The notes: generated by a model not told the origin, from the sequence alone. 64,000 nt of DNA from an uncultured Acetatifactor sp. (GCA_910578815.1 CAJTSE010000011.1:1-64000), one strand, 5' to 3'. Shown: positions 43,684 to 52,372, counted from the stretch's first letter. A program made the numbers and translations.

Positions 43684-44793
43684 ATGGCAAGTTTATCTTT
43701 GACAAATGTTTGTAAAGTGTATCCCAACGGTTTTGAAGCAGTTAAAGATTTTAACCTTCAGATTGCGGATCAGGAGTTCATCATTTTCGTAGGTCCTTCC
43801 GGATGCGGTAAGTCCACCACCCTTCGTATGATTGCAGGTCTGGAGGATATTTCTTCCGGTGAGCTGAAAATTGGTGACAGGGTTGTAAATGATGTGGAGC
43901 CCAAGGACCGTGATATTGCCATGGTGTTCCAGAACTATGCGTTGTATCCTCATATGTCCGTTTATGACAACATGGCATTCGGCCTGAAGTTGAGAAAGGT
44001 TCCCAAGGATCAGATAGATAAGATGGTGAAGGAGGCAGCTAAGATTCTGGATTTGACTCCCCTTCTGGATCGTAAGCCCAAGGCTCTGTCCGGTGGTCAG
44101 AGACAGCGTGTTGCCATGGGTCGTGCAATCGTTCGTAACCCCAAGGTGTTCCTGATGGATGAGCCTCTGTCCAACTTGGACGCAAAGCTGCGTGTACAGA
44201 TGCGTATAGAAATTGCAAAGCTGCATCAGAGACTGGGTACTACCATTATTTACGTTACCCATGACCAGACCGAGGCTATGACGCTTGGTACCAGAATCGT
44301 TGTTATGAAGGATGGCGTTATTCAGCAGGTAGACACCCCTCAGAATCTGTATGAGAAGCCCTGCAACCTGTTTGTAGCAGGATTTATGGGATCTCCTCAG
44401 ATGAACTTCCTGGATGCAACTGTTAAGGTAAACGGCGGAAGTGCCAGCCTGGAAATCGCAGGGCACAGCATTCCTCTGTCTGCTGAAAAGTCCAAAAAGC
44501 TGATTGACGGTGGTTACGATGGTAAGGTGGTTACCTTTGGTATCCGTCCTGAGGATGTATATGACTCTGAGGCGTTTATTGCTAATTCACCCAGTGTATT
44601 CGAGTCTACCGTAAAGGTATACGAGTTACTTGGTGCGGAGGTTTATCTGTACTTTGATCTGGATGAGTTCCCGATCACCGCAAGAGTTGATTCCCGTACA
44701 ACCGCAAGGCCTGGCGACAGCATTAAGTTTGCGTTTGACCTTGAGAAGATTCATGTATTTGATAAGGAAACCGAGCAGATTATTACCAACTAG
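43684..44793 (+). CDS. Sugar ABC transporter ATPase, MsmK/UgpC type
   Basis: The 369-residue protein follows AAAGGAG. It shows Walker A (GPSGCGKST), Q-loop (FQNYALYPHMSVYDNMAFGL), signature LSGGQRQRVAMGRAI, Walker B (VFLMDEPLSNLD), switch histidine (YVTHDQ) and a C-terminal regulatory OB-type domain. Such ATPases power several carbohydrate importers in Firmicutes. No permease or binding protein is next to it, which fits a shared ATPase. It is followed by a strong terminator. Its codon use looks like that of a highly expressed gene. Confidence 0.94.
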   Translation: MASLSLTNVCKVYPNGFEAVKDFNLQIADQEFIIFVGPSGCGKSTTLRMIAGLEDISSGELKIGDRVVNDVEPKDRDIAMVFQNYALYPHMSVYDNMAFGLKLRKVPKDQIDKMVKEAAKILDLTPLLDRKPKALSGGQRQRVAMGRAIVRNPKVFLMDEPLSNLDAKLRVQMRIEIAKLHQRLGTTIIYVTHDQTEAMTLGTRIVVMKDGVIQQVDTPQNLYEKPCNLFVAGFMGSPQMNFLDATVKVNGGSASLEIAGHSIPLSAEKSKKLIDGGYDGKVVTFGIRPEDVYDSEAFIANSPSVFESTVKVYELLGAEVYLYFDLDEFPITARVDSRTTARPGDSIKFAFDLEKIHVFDKETEQIITN

Positions 44794-44807
44794 TTAAAGG
44801 CAAGTCA

Positions 44808-44835
44808 GGGGGTGCTGGTAACAGCACCCCTTTTT
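44808..44835 (+). terminator. Terminator of the sugar ATPase gene
   Basis: GGGGTGCTG at 44809-44817, loop GTAA, CAGCACCCC at 44822-44830 and five T. Confidence 0.95.
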
Positions 44836-44912
44836 GAAGTAAGGCGTTTTTGCCATGTTTCTAACGGACTGTAGCCTTGTAAAGCTTCCGCAGGAAAGGC
44901 ATAGGTAATTTT

Positions 44913-46001
44913 ATGATTTCGAACCAGACGATGCAGACCAGTATTAATGAATTGAAGGCTATCACTAAGGTGGAGTTGTGTATATATGATCTGTCGGGAA
45001 TGCCGGTGGCATCCACTACGGATCAAATAGATTTAAGCAGTGAGCTGGTGAAGGGTTTTGTAAATTCCCCGGCAGACAGCCAGGTAATCGGGAGCCATCA
45101 CCTGCTAAAAATTTTAGATGAAGGGGATTTGCTGTATATACTGGTGGCGAAGGGGACCAGTGAAGATGCGTACATGGTAGGAAAGATCGCAGTATGTCAG
45201 ATTCAAAATCTTATCATCGCATATAAGGAAAGATTTGACAGAAATAACTTTTTTCAGAATCTGCTTTTGGACAATCTGCTTCTTGTAGATATTTATAACA
45301 GGGCCAAAAAGCTCCATATTGAGGTGACGGTGCCAAGAGCGGTGTTTTTGGTGGAGACGAAGCTGGAAAAGGATGGGATCGTAACGGAGGTACTTAAGGG
45401 TATGTTTTCCGGCCAGGCAGGGGATTACATTACTGCCGTAGATGAGAGCAATGTCATTTTAATCAAAGCGCTGGAGCCGAATAGTACCCAGGAGGATCTG
45501 ATCGGAATTGCCAATACCATTGTGGCCATGATGAATGCGGAGGCCATGATGAATGTAAGGGTGGCTTTTGGTTCTGTGGTGCCGGAGCTGAAGGATGTAT
45601 CCAAGTCCTATAAGGAGGCAAAGCTTGCTCTGGATGTGGGGAAGATATTTTATGCTGAAAAAAATGTGGTGGCATACAGTACATTGGGCATTGGCCGCTT
45701 GATTTATCAGCTGCCCATCAATTTGTGCCGGATCTTTATTGAGGAAATATTTGGTGATAATGTGCCAAATGATCTGGATGAGGAGACCTTAAATACGATC
45801 AATAAGTTTTTTGAAAATAATTTGAATGTATCGGAAACCTCAAGACAGCTTTTTGTTCACAGAAATACCCTTGTGTATCGAATTGAAAAGCTGCAGAAAA
45901 GCACGGGCTTGGATCTTAGGAACTTCGATGATGCACTGACCTTTAAGATCGCACTGATGGTAGTGAATTATATGAAATATTTAAATAATAATGAATATTA
46001 G
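44913..46001 (+). CDS. CdaR/PucR-type transcriptional regulator
   Basis: The 362-residue protein ends in a PucR-type helix-turn-helix (FFENNLNVSETSRQLFVHRN, TLVYRIEKLQKSTGLDL) after a central domain (about 135-250) of the cyclase-like type common in CdaR proteins. The N-terminal 110 residues (LKAITKVELCIYDLSGMPVA) form a probable sensor domain. CdaR responds to sugar diacids in E. coli; the signal here is unknown. It follows the sugar ATPase across a terminator and may respond to carbohydrates, which is an inference from position only. Confidence 0.87.
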   Translation: MISNQTMQTSINELKAITKVELCIYDLSGMPVASTTDQIDLSSELVKGFVNSPADSQVIGSHHLLKILDEGDLLYILVAKGTSEDAYMVGKIAVCQIQNLIIAYKERFDRNNFFQNLLLDNLLLVDIYNRAKKLHIEVTVPRAVFLVETKLEKDGIVTEVLKGMFSGQAGDYITAVDESNVILIKALEPNSTQEDLIGIANTIVAMMNAEAMMNVRVAFGSVVPELKDVSKSYKEAKLALDVGKIFYAEKNVVAYSTLGIGRLIYQLPINLCRIFIEEIFGDNVPNDLDEETLNTINKFFENNLNVSETSRQLFVHRNTLVYRIEKLQKSTGLDLRNFDDALTFKIALMVVNYMKYLNNNEY

Positions 46002-46039
46002 CCGGTGTTGGCCGATATTAGTTGGTACTAGTAAGACAA

Positions 46040-46159
46040 CCCTCTGAATATATTACAATGAAAGCGCAGCCTTATTGTACAGGGCAGCGGTGCGTATACA
46101 ATTTGGCGGTGTGCTTTCACGTAAAAAGCTGTAAGTGCTGCAGTATAATATTCAGGGGG
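46040..46159 (+). promoter_or_regulatory. Long-range inverted repeat that could hide a ribosome site
   Basis: CCCTCTGAATAT at 46040-46051 can pair with ATATTCAGGGGG at 46148-46159, which is the ribosome-binding region before ATG 46167. All 12 positions pair if one G-T pair is allowed. Whether both arms are in the transcript is not known. Confidence 0.45.
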
Positions 46160-46166
46160 TATTTTT

Positions 46167-47237
46167 ATGCGTTTTGAGCGGAAGATCAAATATCTGGACT
46201 ATCTTGAAAACGGGGAGCGGGTGCGGGGCGGCGGATTTTTGAAGCTGGAGACCGGAGCGGAGTATTTTAAAATGGAGCTTACCGTGAAAGGGGTACGAGG
46301 AGAGAAAGAATCTGTTCGGGATGTGATTCTTTGCGGAAACGGCAGGGAAGCAATACTGGGTAAGATACAGTTAAAGGAAGGCCAGGGAGAATTCAGGTAT
46401 ACATGCCGCCTGGATTCCGAAACGGGAGATGCCGAAATTGGGGATACGGGAATTACTTGCGAAAATCTTGTCGGGATCAGAATTCCTCTGGGGGAGGGGC
46501 GGGAGACCGCATGTATCTGGGAAAAGGTTAGATTTTCGACAGAGCAGGCTGAAAAAACGGTTTTGGAGCAAAAGCAGCCTGCGGAACAGAGGCGTTTTGA
46601 AGAGGTATCAGAGAAGCTGTTTGAGAAACAAAGAAGGTTAGAAGAGCCGTCTGCAAGGCAGCAGGAGAAGCAAAAGCAGCCTGAGAAACATAAGCAGTCG
46701 GAAAAGTCGATGGATAAGCAGCCTGAGAAACATAAGCAGCCGGAAAAGTCGATGGATAAGCAGCCTGAGAAACATAAGCAGCCGGAAAAGCCGATGGATA
46801 AACCGTCTGTGGAGCAGGAACAGTATGAGAGATCATCAGCGGCTAGGGATACGGCGGTAAAAGAATTGCCGGAGGCAGCTCCCTTGAAGGAAAACAAGTG
46901 GCTTCAGCTATGCGCGATTTATCCGCATATTAATCCCTTTCAGGACCGGCGGGAATATCTTTCCATCGGGCCGGAGGATTTTGTGCTGCTTTCCGAGGAT
47001 TCCTACAGGGCGGCAGGAAACAGCTTCATGCTGCACGGCTATTATAATTATCGTCATCTGATCCTGGCGCGGGAGGAACGGCGGGGAGAGATCGTGTATT
47101 ATGTGGGCGTTCCCGGAAACTATTATGACAGGGAAAAGCAGGTGGCGGTCATGTTCGGCTTTGAGAGCTTTGAGTGCGCGCAGGAGCCGGCCCAGTCTTC
47201 GGATTTCGGTTATTATATGATGCGGGTGCAGTTGTGA
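46167..47237 (+). CDS. Hypothetical protein with a glutamine/lysine repeat linker
   Basis: The 356-residue protein has three parts. Residues 1-125 form a beta-rich domain (FERKIKYLDYLENGERVRGG, GILIG-type strand IRIPLGEG). Residues 130-240 are a charged, repetitive linker (three QPEKHKQPEKSMDK units). The C-terminal 115 residues are a compact domain (WLQLCAIYPHINPF, DFVLLSEDSYRAAGNSFMLH, YYVGVPGNYYDREKQVAVMF) of the DUF6128 kind found in Lachnospiraceae. No signal peptide or membrane helix is seen. Function unknown. Confidence 0.75.
   Translation: MRFERKIKYLDYLENGERVRGGGFLKLETGAEYFKMELTVKGVRGEKESVRDVILCGNGREAILGKIQLKEGQGEFRYTCRLDSETGDAEIGDTGITCENLVGIRIPLGEGRETACIWEKVRFSTEQAEKTVLEQKQPAEQRRFEEVSEKLFEKQRRLEEPSARQQEKQKQPEKHKQSEKSMDKQPEKHKQPEKSMDKQPEKHKQPEKPMDKPSVEQEQYERSSAARDTAVKELPEAAPLKENKWLQLCAIYPHINPFQDRREYLSIGPEDFVLLSEDSYRAAGNSFMLHGYYNYRHLILAREERRGEIVYYVGVPGNYYDREKQVAVMFGFESFECAQEPAQSSDFGYYMMRVQL
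46677..46802 (+). repeat. Three 42-bp tandem repeats
   Basis: Three near-identical 14-codon units (QPEKHKQPEKSMDK type) lie in frame within the linker of the DUF6128-like gene. Their near-identity suggests recent expansion and possible length change by slippage. Confidence 0.9.
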
Positions 47238-47333
47238 GGCAGCATATTACATCGCCATTTTGTGTTTTTTGTAACTGTGATATGAATAAATTACATATAA
47301 TAAAAACATAGTGAAAGGACGGTATATTTTCTG

Positions 47334-47362
47334 TTGACCACGGCTTAAAAAAGTGCTAATAT
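47334..47362 (+). promoter_or_regulatory. Promoter of the small secreted protein gene
   Basis: TTGACC at 47334-47339 and TAATAT at 47357-47362 are 17 bases apart, 90 bases before the start at 47452. Confidence 0.6.
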
Positions 47363-47451
47363 TATATTGTGAGATAAATTTACAATATGCAGTCGAGGCA
47401 ATAAAACATAACATAAGGCAAGATTAGAGCAGGTCAAAGGAGGAAGGCTTC

Positions 47452-47784
47452 ATGAAGGGATTGAAAAAAGGAATCGGAGTATTACTGTGCTGTCTGGCTG
47501 TGATGGGTATGTTTTCTGCAGGTACTTTGCCGGTGCAGGCCGCGCAGTGCGACCATACAAAGTTCTTGGTGGGTGCAGATCAGCGCATAAGTAATTATGT
47601 GACAAAGGACGGACATTATGAGCTGTGGGGAAGGAAGTATGAATGCCCCAACTGTAAATATTCTTATTATGGGGATACTCATGGAGTTTGGATAGGAGCT
47701 CATACATGGGTTAATCAAAAAGGTGAAGACGGAAGATGGGTGGATATATGTATTGGATGTGGAAGTAAAAAAAGTGATTTTTAG
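47452..47784 (+). CDS. Small secreted cysteine-containing protein
   Basis: The 110-residue protein follows AAAGGAGGAAGG. A classical signal peptide (GIGVLLCCLAVMGMFSAGTL) ends near AAQ at about residue 36. The mature part has one CDH, one CPNC pair and a final CIGCG pair, spaced like a zinc-binding or disulfide-bonded mini-domain, together with HTWVNQKGEDGRW. I do not recognise the family. It has its own promoter and a strong terminator. Confidence 0.75.
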   Translation: MKGLKKGIGVLLCCLAVMGMFSAGTLPVQAAQCDHTKFLVGADQRISNYVTKDGHYELWGRKYECPNCKYSYYGDTHGVWIGAHTWVNQKGEDGRWVDICIGCGSKKSDF

Positions 47785-47826
47785 GAATTACCGGATTTAT
47801 TGGTATTAGAATCAGCCTTGGCGGCA

Positions 47827-47866
47827 TATGGGGGAGAAGCGTTATTCGTCTCCCCCATAATTTTTT
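47827..47866 (+). terminator. Terminator after the small secreted protein gene
   Basis: TATGGGGGAGA and TCTCCCCCATA form an 11-pair stem around an 11-base loop; six T follow an A at 47861-47866. Confidence 0.95.
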
Positions 47867-47985
47867 AGGAAGGCGGGTTCAATAGGAAGACTGTCGTCCG
47901 GTGGGCTGCGTTTGGTGCAGTGAGTAGGGAAAATTCGTCCTGCTTTATTTGGGACAGCGTTCGGATCATGGAAGGGTAGGGTTTA

Positions 47986-50190
47986 ATGATGAGGAAGTAT
48001 ATTTTATGGGTGAGTCTGCTGCTACTTGGTTTTATGTTTACCGCCTGTGGAGAGGAAGAAAAGGAAGCGGGAAAGAGCGGACCGGCAGAAAGCACCTGGC
48101 AGGGCCTGGCGCCGGGGGATGATCTCAGGGCCGTGGCGGAACGGACGGAGTATTATGACCTTGCGGCGGAAACGGAGGAGCTTTTTGATCTGGGGCTGTG
48201 GGAGAAAAACGACCTGACTGGATCGGTGCAAGAGCGATTATGGCGCGGTGGCACCGTCTATCTTCCTCTGGGCACGCAGTTTTGGCAGGGGGAGCCGGTG
48301 CAGCTCTGGTCAGTGGCTGAAGAGGCAGGAGCAGAGATTTACCTGTACAGGAAAGACGGCAGCGGGGAGCTTTTGCTTGAGAAGGTATCCAACGAGTATG
48401 CCACCTACGGCAGCTATGAGGGCAGGCATCGGTGGTATCTGGATGGGAACGGTAATTTTTTCTGTTATAATACCGAATATTCCGTGGTGAACGGAGGGAT
48501 GCAGTTTCAGGCCCAGATTGTGAAGATTTCAGCTTCCGGGGAGATCCTTTATGAAACGGAGCTGGAACGTGGCTTTCGGATAGAAAATCTCTGTCAGACC
48601 GGGGACGGAAAGGTCTGGCTGCTGCTGCAGGAGGATGGGGAAGAGCTGCTGCGGCTGGCGGAGTTGGATTCTGCCACCGGGCAGATGGTTCCGGGTTCCC
48701 GCAAGGAAGTCCCTCTTGAGCGGGAACGGGCGGTGTCCCTGGGGGCGGCAGGGGAATTTCCGGCAGTGGCGGGCTACTGCAGTGAGGACCGCAATTATCG
48801 GTTTATGAAGGCGGACCCGGCATCGGGAGAGATGATTCCCGTGCTGTATCTGGCCGGGACCTCCTATATTTGGCCGGTCAGCCTGTATCTGCAAAATTTC
48901 CAGGTACGGGAGGACGGCGCAGTGGAGCTGCTGCTGACGGACATTAACGGGCTGAACTGCAGGTTGGATAAAATACAGATGAAGGAGACGGAGAAGATCC
49001 CCATTGTGGTGCGGGGTGGCTATTGGGTGGGATATGATTTCCGAGAGCAGGTCTCGCAGTTTAACATGAAAAACGACACCTATCAGGTTATTATAGAGGA
49101 CTGTACGGACCCTGAAGCCCTGGAGGATTTCGCACGGCTGACCAGCGTGCAGATGAATGCCGGGAAGGGGCCGGATATTTTGTACGGGGATGACCTGATG
49201 GAGGATTATATTGCCGGGATGCTGGAGAAAGGAGCATTGGAAGACTTAAGGCCTTATATGGAGAGGGACGGCATCCGGGAAGAGGATTATTTTCCTCTGA
49301 CTTTTTCAACCTGGCGGCAGGGAGATCGGATTTGCGGGGCTAATTACAAGACGAGGGTCTGGCAGAGTACCATCAAGGAGGAAGTACTGGGAAGCAGGGA
49401 GATTCCGGATATGAAAACGCTGGTGGACGCCCTCCTTGCCAGAGAGGGTGAGTGTCTTTATATCAGTGAGTATGACTCGGCGCGGGTGCTGGAGGAATGG
49501 CTGAAGGGAACAGAGAGTCTGTTTGGGATGGTGGACTGGGAGCAGGGGAGCTGTGACTTTAATATGCCCCTGTTTCATAAGCTACTGGAAGCAGCTGCCC
49601 GCTACGGGGATAACGGGAGGAAAAATCCGGAGCTTGCAGTGGCAGACAGCGGCGGCTATGAAAATGTGCTTTATTTTTCCGGCTCGGTGGAGCTGGAGGC
49701 CAAGGGCTGGGTATTTTGCGGGATTCAGTTTGACGACGGCTGTTATGCAGGTATTCAGCAAGGGGATATTCTGGCAATCAATGCAAACTCATCCCATAAA
49801 GAGGGAGCCTGGGAGTTTATTTGTTATCTGCTTGGCGATGAGGTTCAGGGAGCAAAGGATGCTACATTTGCAGACAGTACAACTCCTGTAAGCCGAAAGG
49901 CCTTTGAGGAATGGCTGCCCTGGAGCATTGTCAAGATGACTCAGTGGGAGTATGTCAACGGCGCCTTGGATTATCCCCCCCGTTTTGATGGCGAAGAGGT
50001 ATCGGAAGAGCGGCAGGCGGAATACAGACAGATGATCGAGGAAGCCCGTCCCCTGCCCGTGCGGACAAAATTTATCCTGGATGTGATTCTGGAAGAGGCA
50101 CAGGACTATTTTGACGGATACAAGAGTACGGATGAGGTAATTAAACTAATTAATAACCGGGTACAGCTATATCTGGACGAAAACCGTTGA
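47986..50190 (+). CDS. Solute-binding lipoprotein with an extra N-terminal domain
   Basis: The 734-residue protein has a lipoprotein signal (VSLLLLGFMFTACGEEE, lipobox cysteine near residue 22). The first 330 mature residues are beta-rich and may be propeller-like (GDGKVWLLLQEDGEELLRLA). The remaining 380 resemble a periplasmic-type sugar-binding protein (FREQVSQFNMKNDTYQVII, KGPDILYGDDLMEDYIAGML, SHKEGAWEFICYLLGDEVQG). Such long forms are common in Lachnospiraceae. No permease lies nearby, so its transporter partner is elsewhere or absent. Ligand unknown. Confidence 0.82.
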   Translation: MMRKYILWVSLLLLGFMFTACGEEEKEAGKSGPAESTWQGLAPGDDLRAVAERTEYYDLAAETEELFDLGLWEKNDLTGSVQERLWRGGTVYLPLGTQFWQGEPVQLWSVAEEAGAEIYLYRKDGSGELLLEKVSNEYATYGSYEGRHRWYLDGNGNFFCYNTEYSVVNGGMQFQAQIVKISASGEILYETELERGFRIENLCQTGDGKVWLLLQEDGEELLRLAELDSATGQMVPGSRKEVPLERERAVSLGAAGEFPAVAGYCSEDRNYRFMKADPASGEMIPVLYLAGTSYIWPVSLYLQNFQVREDGAVELLLTDINGLNCRLDKIQMKETEKIPIVVRGGYWVGYDFREQVSQFNMKNDTYQVIIEDCTDPEALEDFARLTSVQMNAGKGPDILYGDDLMEDYIAGMLEKGALEDLRPYMERDGIREEDYFPLTFSTWRQGDRICGANYKTRVWQSTIKEEVLGSREIPDMKTLVDALLAREGECLYISEYDSARVLEEWLKGTESLFGMVDWEQGSCDFNMPLFHKLLEAAARYGDNGRKNPELAVADSGGYENVLYFSGSVELEAKGWVFCGIQFDDGCYAGIQQGDILAINANSSHKEGAWEFICYLLGDEVQGAKDATFADSTTPVSRKAFEEWLPWSIVKMTQWEYVNGALDYPPRFDGEEVSEERQAEYRQMIEEARPLPVRTKFILDVILEEAQDYFDGYKSTDEVIKLINNRVQLYLDENR

Positions 50191-50214
50191 ACTTTGAAGT
50201 CTGCAAAGACGGAA

Positions 50215-51132
50215 TTATGTTACACCGGTAAAAAAGGGCGGAATAAAGCTTTCCCTTGCTGTATCGCCCTCCTGGAGATAACCATTTTCAATACCGATTT
50301 TTTCGGCAAAGTCCAGGACTCTTTTATATTCCTCATCAGTAACCCGACGATTTAGGCCGGGAATATGCGCTGCATGCTTCAGCGGGGTATACTGATTCAT
50401 AATGCTGACATAAATGTCATTTCCGTAAGTGTTATGTAGATACCGTAGAATTTTCTTGGAATCCTTTACCTGGCCAGGAAGTACAAGGTGCCGGACGATA
50501 ACGCCGCTTTTCATCATGTCTGTCGCTGCATCAAACTTTGGAGGTCCGGCCTGCCGATTCATTTCCGCAATGGCGGCGGTGGCTTTTGCAAAATAGTCCG
50601 GAGCATGAGAATATGCTTTGGACAGCTCTGAGGAATAATATTTCAGATCCGGCAGCCAGATGTCCACAAGTCCCTCCAAAAGGCGGAGTGAGGACGGCTC
50701 TTCATAGCTGCCGGTATTATATACTATGGGGACGGTCAGGCCCATGTTTTTGGCCAGCTCAAGGGCATGACATATTTGAGGAATGAAATGTCCTGCCGTT
50801 ACCAGATTGATGTTTGCAGCATGTTGTTCCTGAAGCTCCAGAAACAGTTCGGCAAGTCTATCCGGAGTAACAGATTTTTCGGCTGTTCCGGCAGCGATGG
50901 AGATATTTTGACAATAAACGCATCGAAGACCGCAGCCAAAAAAGAAAACCGTGCCTGATCCGCAGGAGCCGGAGATACAGGGTTCCTCCCAAAAGTGGAG
51001 AGCGGATCTTGCCACGCCGATTTCAGCGGTTTGACCGCAGAAGCCTGTCTGCCCGGCCGCGCGGTTGGCATGACACTGCCTGGGGCAGAGAGTACAGTCA
51101 GACATATATGCGGTTATCCGGGAATGTGTCAT
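50215..51132 (-). CDS. PflX-like radical SAM protein
   Basis: The 305-residue protein follows AAAGGAGG. The radical SAM motif CGLRCVYC binds its cluster through C67, C71 and C74. Four further cysteines near the N-terminus (CTLCPRQC and GFCGQ) may hold a second cluster. It belongs to the group of uncharacterised pyruvate formate-lyase activase-like proteins (PflX, COG1313). The pattern IVRHLVLPGQVKDSKKIL is typical. No glycyl radical enzyme gene is adjacent, so the target protein is unknown. Confidence 0.88.
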   Translation of the reverse strand: MTHSRITAYMSDCTLCPRQCHANRAAGQTGFCGQTAEIGVARSALHFWEEPCISGSCGSGTVFFFGCGLRCVYCQNISIAAGTAEKSVTPDRLAELFLELQEQHAANINLVTAGHFIPQICHALELAKNMGLTVPIVYNTGSYEEPSSLRLLEGLVDIWLPDLKYYSSELSKAYSHAPDYFAKATAAIAEMNRQAGPPKFDAATDMMKSGVIVRHLVLPGQVKDSKKILRYLHNTYGNDIYVSIMNQYTPLKHAAHIPGLNRRVTDEEYKRVLDFAEKIGIENGYLQEGDTARESFIPPFFTGVT

Positions 51133-51269
51133 GACGGCAGGCCTCCTTTCTCACACTAACGCCTATGATTCCGCTCTGCGGAATCTCACAATCCCAAAGC
51201 CAACAAGTTGGCCTGTAAAGAATGCCGCACTTTAGGCATTCTTCGGTGTGAAGCATAGAAGCTTTTTGC

Positions 51270-51344
51270 GAATCCGCTAAGCCGGAGAATCCGCTAAGCC
51301 GGAGAATCCGCTAAGCCGGAGAATCCGCTAAGCCGGAGAATCCG
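51270..51344. repeat. 17-bp tandem repeat, four full copies
   Basis: GAATCCGCTAAGCCGGA occurs four times without change at 51270, 51287, 51304 and 51321, with a partial fifth to 51344. Each unit contains part of a palindrome (CCGGATTCTCCGG on the other strand), so the array can form serial hairpins. Confidence 0.95.
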
Positions 51345-51360
51345 GCTTTATGCTGCGAAC

Positions 51361-51380
51361 AAAAACTGCTGCAGACAGTT
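51361..51380 (-). terminator. Terminator of the SRP RNA gene
   Basis: On the minus strand AACTG, a seven-base loop and CAGTTTTT. It lies 23 bases beyond the mature SRP RNA end and is shared with the dispersed repeat. Confidence 0.7.
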
Positions 51381-51402
51381 AGAACTTCTCTTCACACTAA
51401 AA

Positions 51403-51546
51403 CCGTATATCCGGGCAGAACTCCACCCGGCTTCCTCACGGCACATGAGAGGTTCTGCTTAGTGCTGCTTTGTTCCCAACCTGACACGGTTCACAGTTCC
51501 CATTGCGCGAGACCGAATTTCATTATCCTGCCACGAATATACGGCT
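51403..51546 (-). ncRNA. ffs: Signal recognition particle RNA
   Basis: On the minus strand the sequence contains GCGCAATGGGAACT, GTGTCAGG, GCAGCACTAAGC and CCTCTCATGTGCCG in the order of the Bacillus scRNA. The Ffh-binding hairpin is GTCAGGTTG-GGAA-CAAAGCAGC: the GGAA tetraloop is kept, and the closing pairs are changed together (UUG with CAA in place of UCC with GGA). The 5' CCGTATAT pairs with the 3' ATATACGG, closing an RNA of about 144 bases. The ends are inferred from that stem. Confidence 0.93.
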
Positions 51547-51551
51547 TTATT

Positions 51552-51580
51552 AGTGTATCGGTTTCTTATTCATTTGTCAA
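51552..51580 (-). promoter_or_regulatory. Promoter of the SRP RNA gene
   Basis: On the minus strand TTGACA (51575-51580) and TACACT (51552-51557) are exactly 17 bases apart and place transcription start at about 51545. Confidence 0.85.
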
Positions 51581-51624
51581 GAAGTTTGCTGTTATTATTG
51601 AGGAAATTGGGGTAATCATGATAT

Positions 51625-51810
51625 AATAGCCGCAAAGGAAAAGGAAAGCCAAAAGTGGCGTGCCGCCACTTGGCGAAGCCGGCATTTACTTTTCCTGCGG
51701 CATTAACGAGAAAGCGTTTGACGAAGTCAAACAAAGAGTGCAATGCGAACGATGTTCGCATTCAGCACGGGCTTTCGAGTGCAAGAGAAATAGCCGCAAA
51801 GGAAAAGGAA
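51625..51810. repeat. Structured element between 22-bp direct repeats
   Basis: The 22 bases at 51625-51646 recur exactly at 51789-51810. The first copy can also pair with CTTTTCCTGCGGC at about 51690-51702, the second with GCGGC just after it. Inside lie stems CCAAAAGTGGC/GCCACTTGG and TGCGAAC/GTTCGCA. No protein is encoded. It lies directly before the flavin reductase gene. Confidence 0.75.
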
Positions 51811-51842
51811 GCGGCAAATAACTATTAGAATGGAGGTAAAAT

Positions 51843-52346
51843 ATGAACAAAAGCGCACTTTATCAATTATCCTACGGGGTTTACGTGGTAAGTACATGGG
51901 ATAAAGGGAGGGCCACAGGCTGTACGGCAAACAGCGCCATGCAGATCACGTCTTCTCCCGCCACGATTGCAGTAAGTATTAACCATGATAATTACACCAA
52001 TCAGTGCATTCAGGATACCGGCAAGTTTGCGGTTTCCGTTTTAGGAGAGAATACGGATCCCGCAGTCATAGGGACTTTTGGATTTTACAGCGGAAAAGAC
52101 ATGAACAAATTTGATCGGGTAGAGCCGGTGATAAAATCGTTTCTGCCTGTAGTGCCGGATGCCTGTGCTTATATTGTCTGTGAAGTAATTGATAAAATGG
52201 AGACCTCCAGTCATACCGTATTTTTAGGAAAAGTGGTGGATGCAGATGTACTCAAGCAGGATACGCCCATGACTTATGCCTATTATCACAATGTTATTAA
52301 GGGGAAAAGCCCTAAAAACGCACCTACCTATCAGGGCGAGATATGA
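51843..52346 (+). CDS. Flavin reductase family protein
   Basis: The 167-residue protein follows GGAGG. It has the FMN-binding split-barrel pattern of flavin reductases: GVYVVSTWDKGRATGCTANS, MQITSSPATIAVSIN, KFAVSVLGENTDPAVIGTFG and a C-terminal YAYYHNVIKGKSPKNAPTY, which in many members precedes a rubredoxin. Here the rubredoxin part is absent. It probably reduces flavin with NAD(P)H; the acceptor is unknown. A structured element lies in its presumed leader. Confidence 0.88.
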   Translation: MNKSALYQLSYGVYVVSTWDKGRATGCTANSAMQITSSPATIAVSINHDNYTNQCIQDTGKFAVSVLGENTDPAVIGTFGFYSGKDMNKFDRVEPVIKSFLPVVPDACAYIVCEVIDKMETSSHTVFLGKVVDADVLKQDTPMTYAYYHNVIKGKSPKNAPTYQGEI

Positions 52347-52372
52347 GGGAAAGATCATTCCGGTTTTGATTT

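Larger units (their letters stand above)
51180..51398 (-). repeat. Dispersed intergenic repeat, copy B
   Basis: Read on the minus strand this repeats, in order, the blocks of 37562-37780, beginning with 23 identical bases (51376-51398). It differs by having four extra 17-base units. A short third fragment (CTTGTTGGCTTTGGGA) lies at 56538-56553 before the pullulanase gene. Confidence 0.7.

Noticed and set aside
51270..51344. A CRISPR array at the 17-bp tandem repeat
   Set aside because: The units are contiguous with no spacers, shorter than CRISPR repeats, and no cas genes are present.
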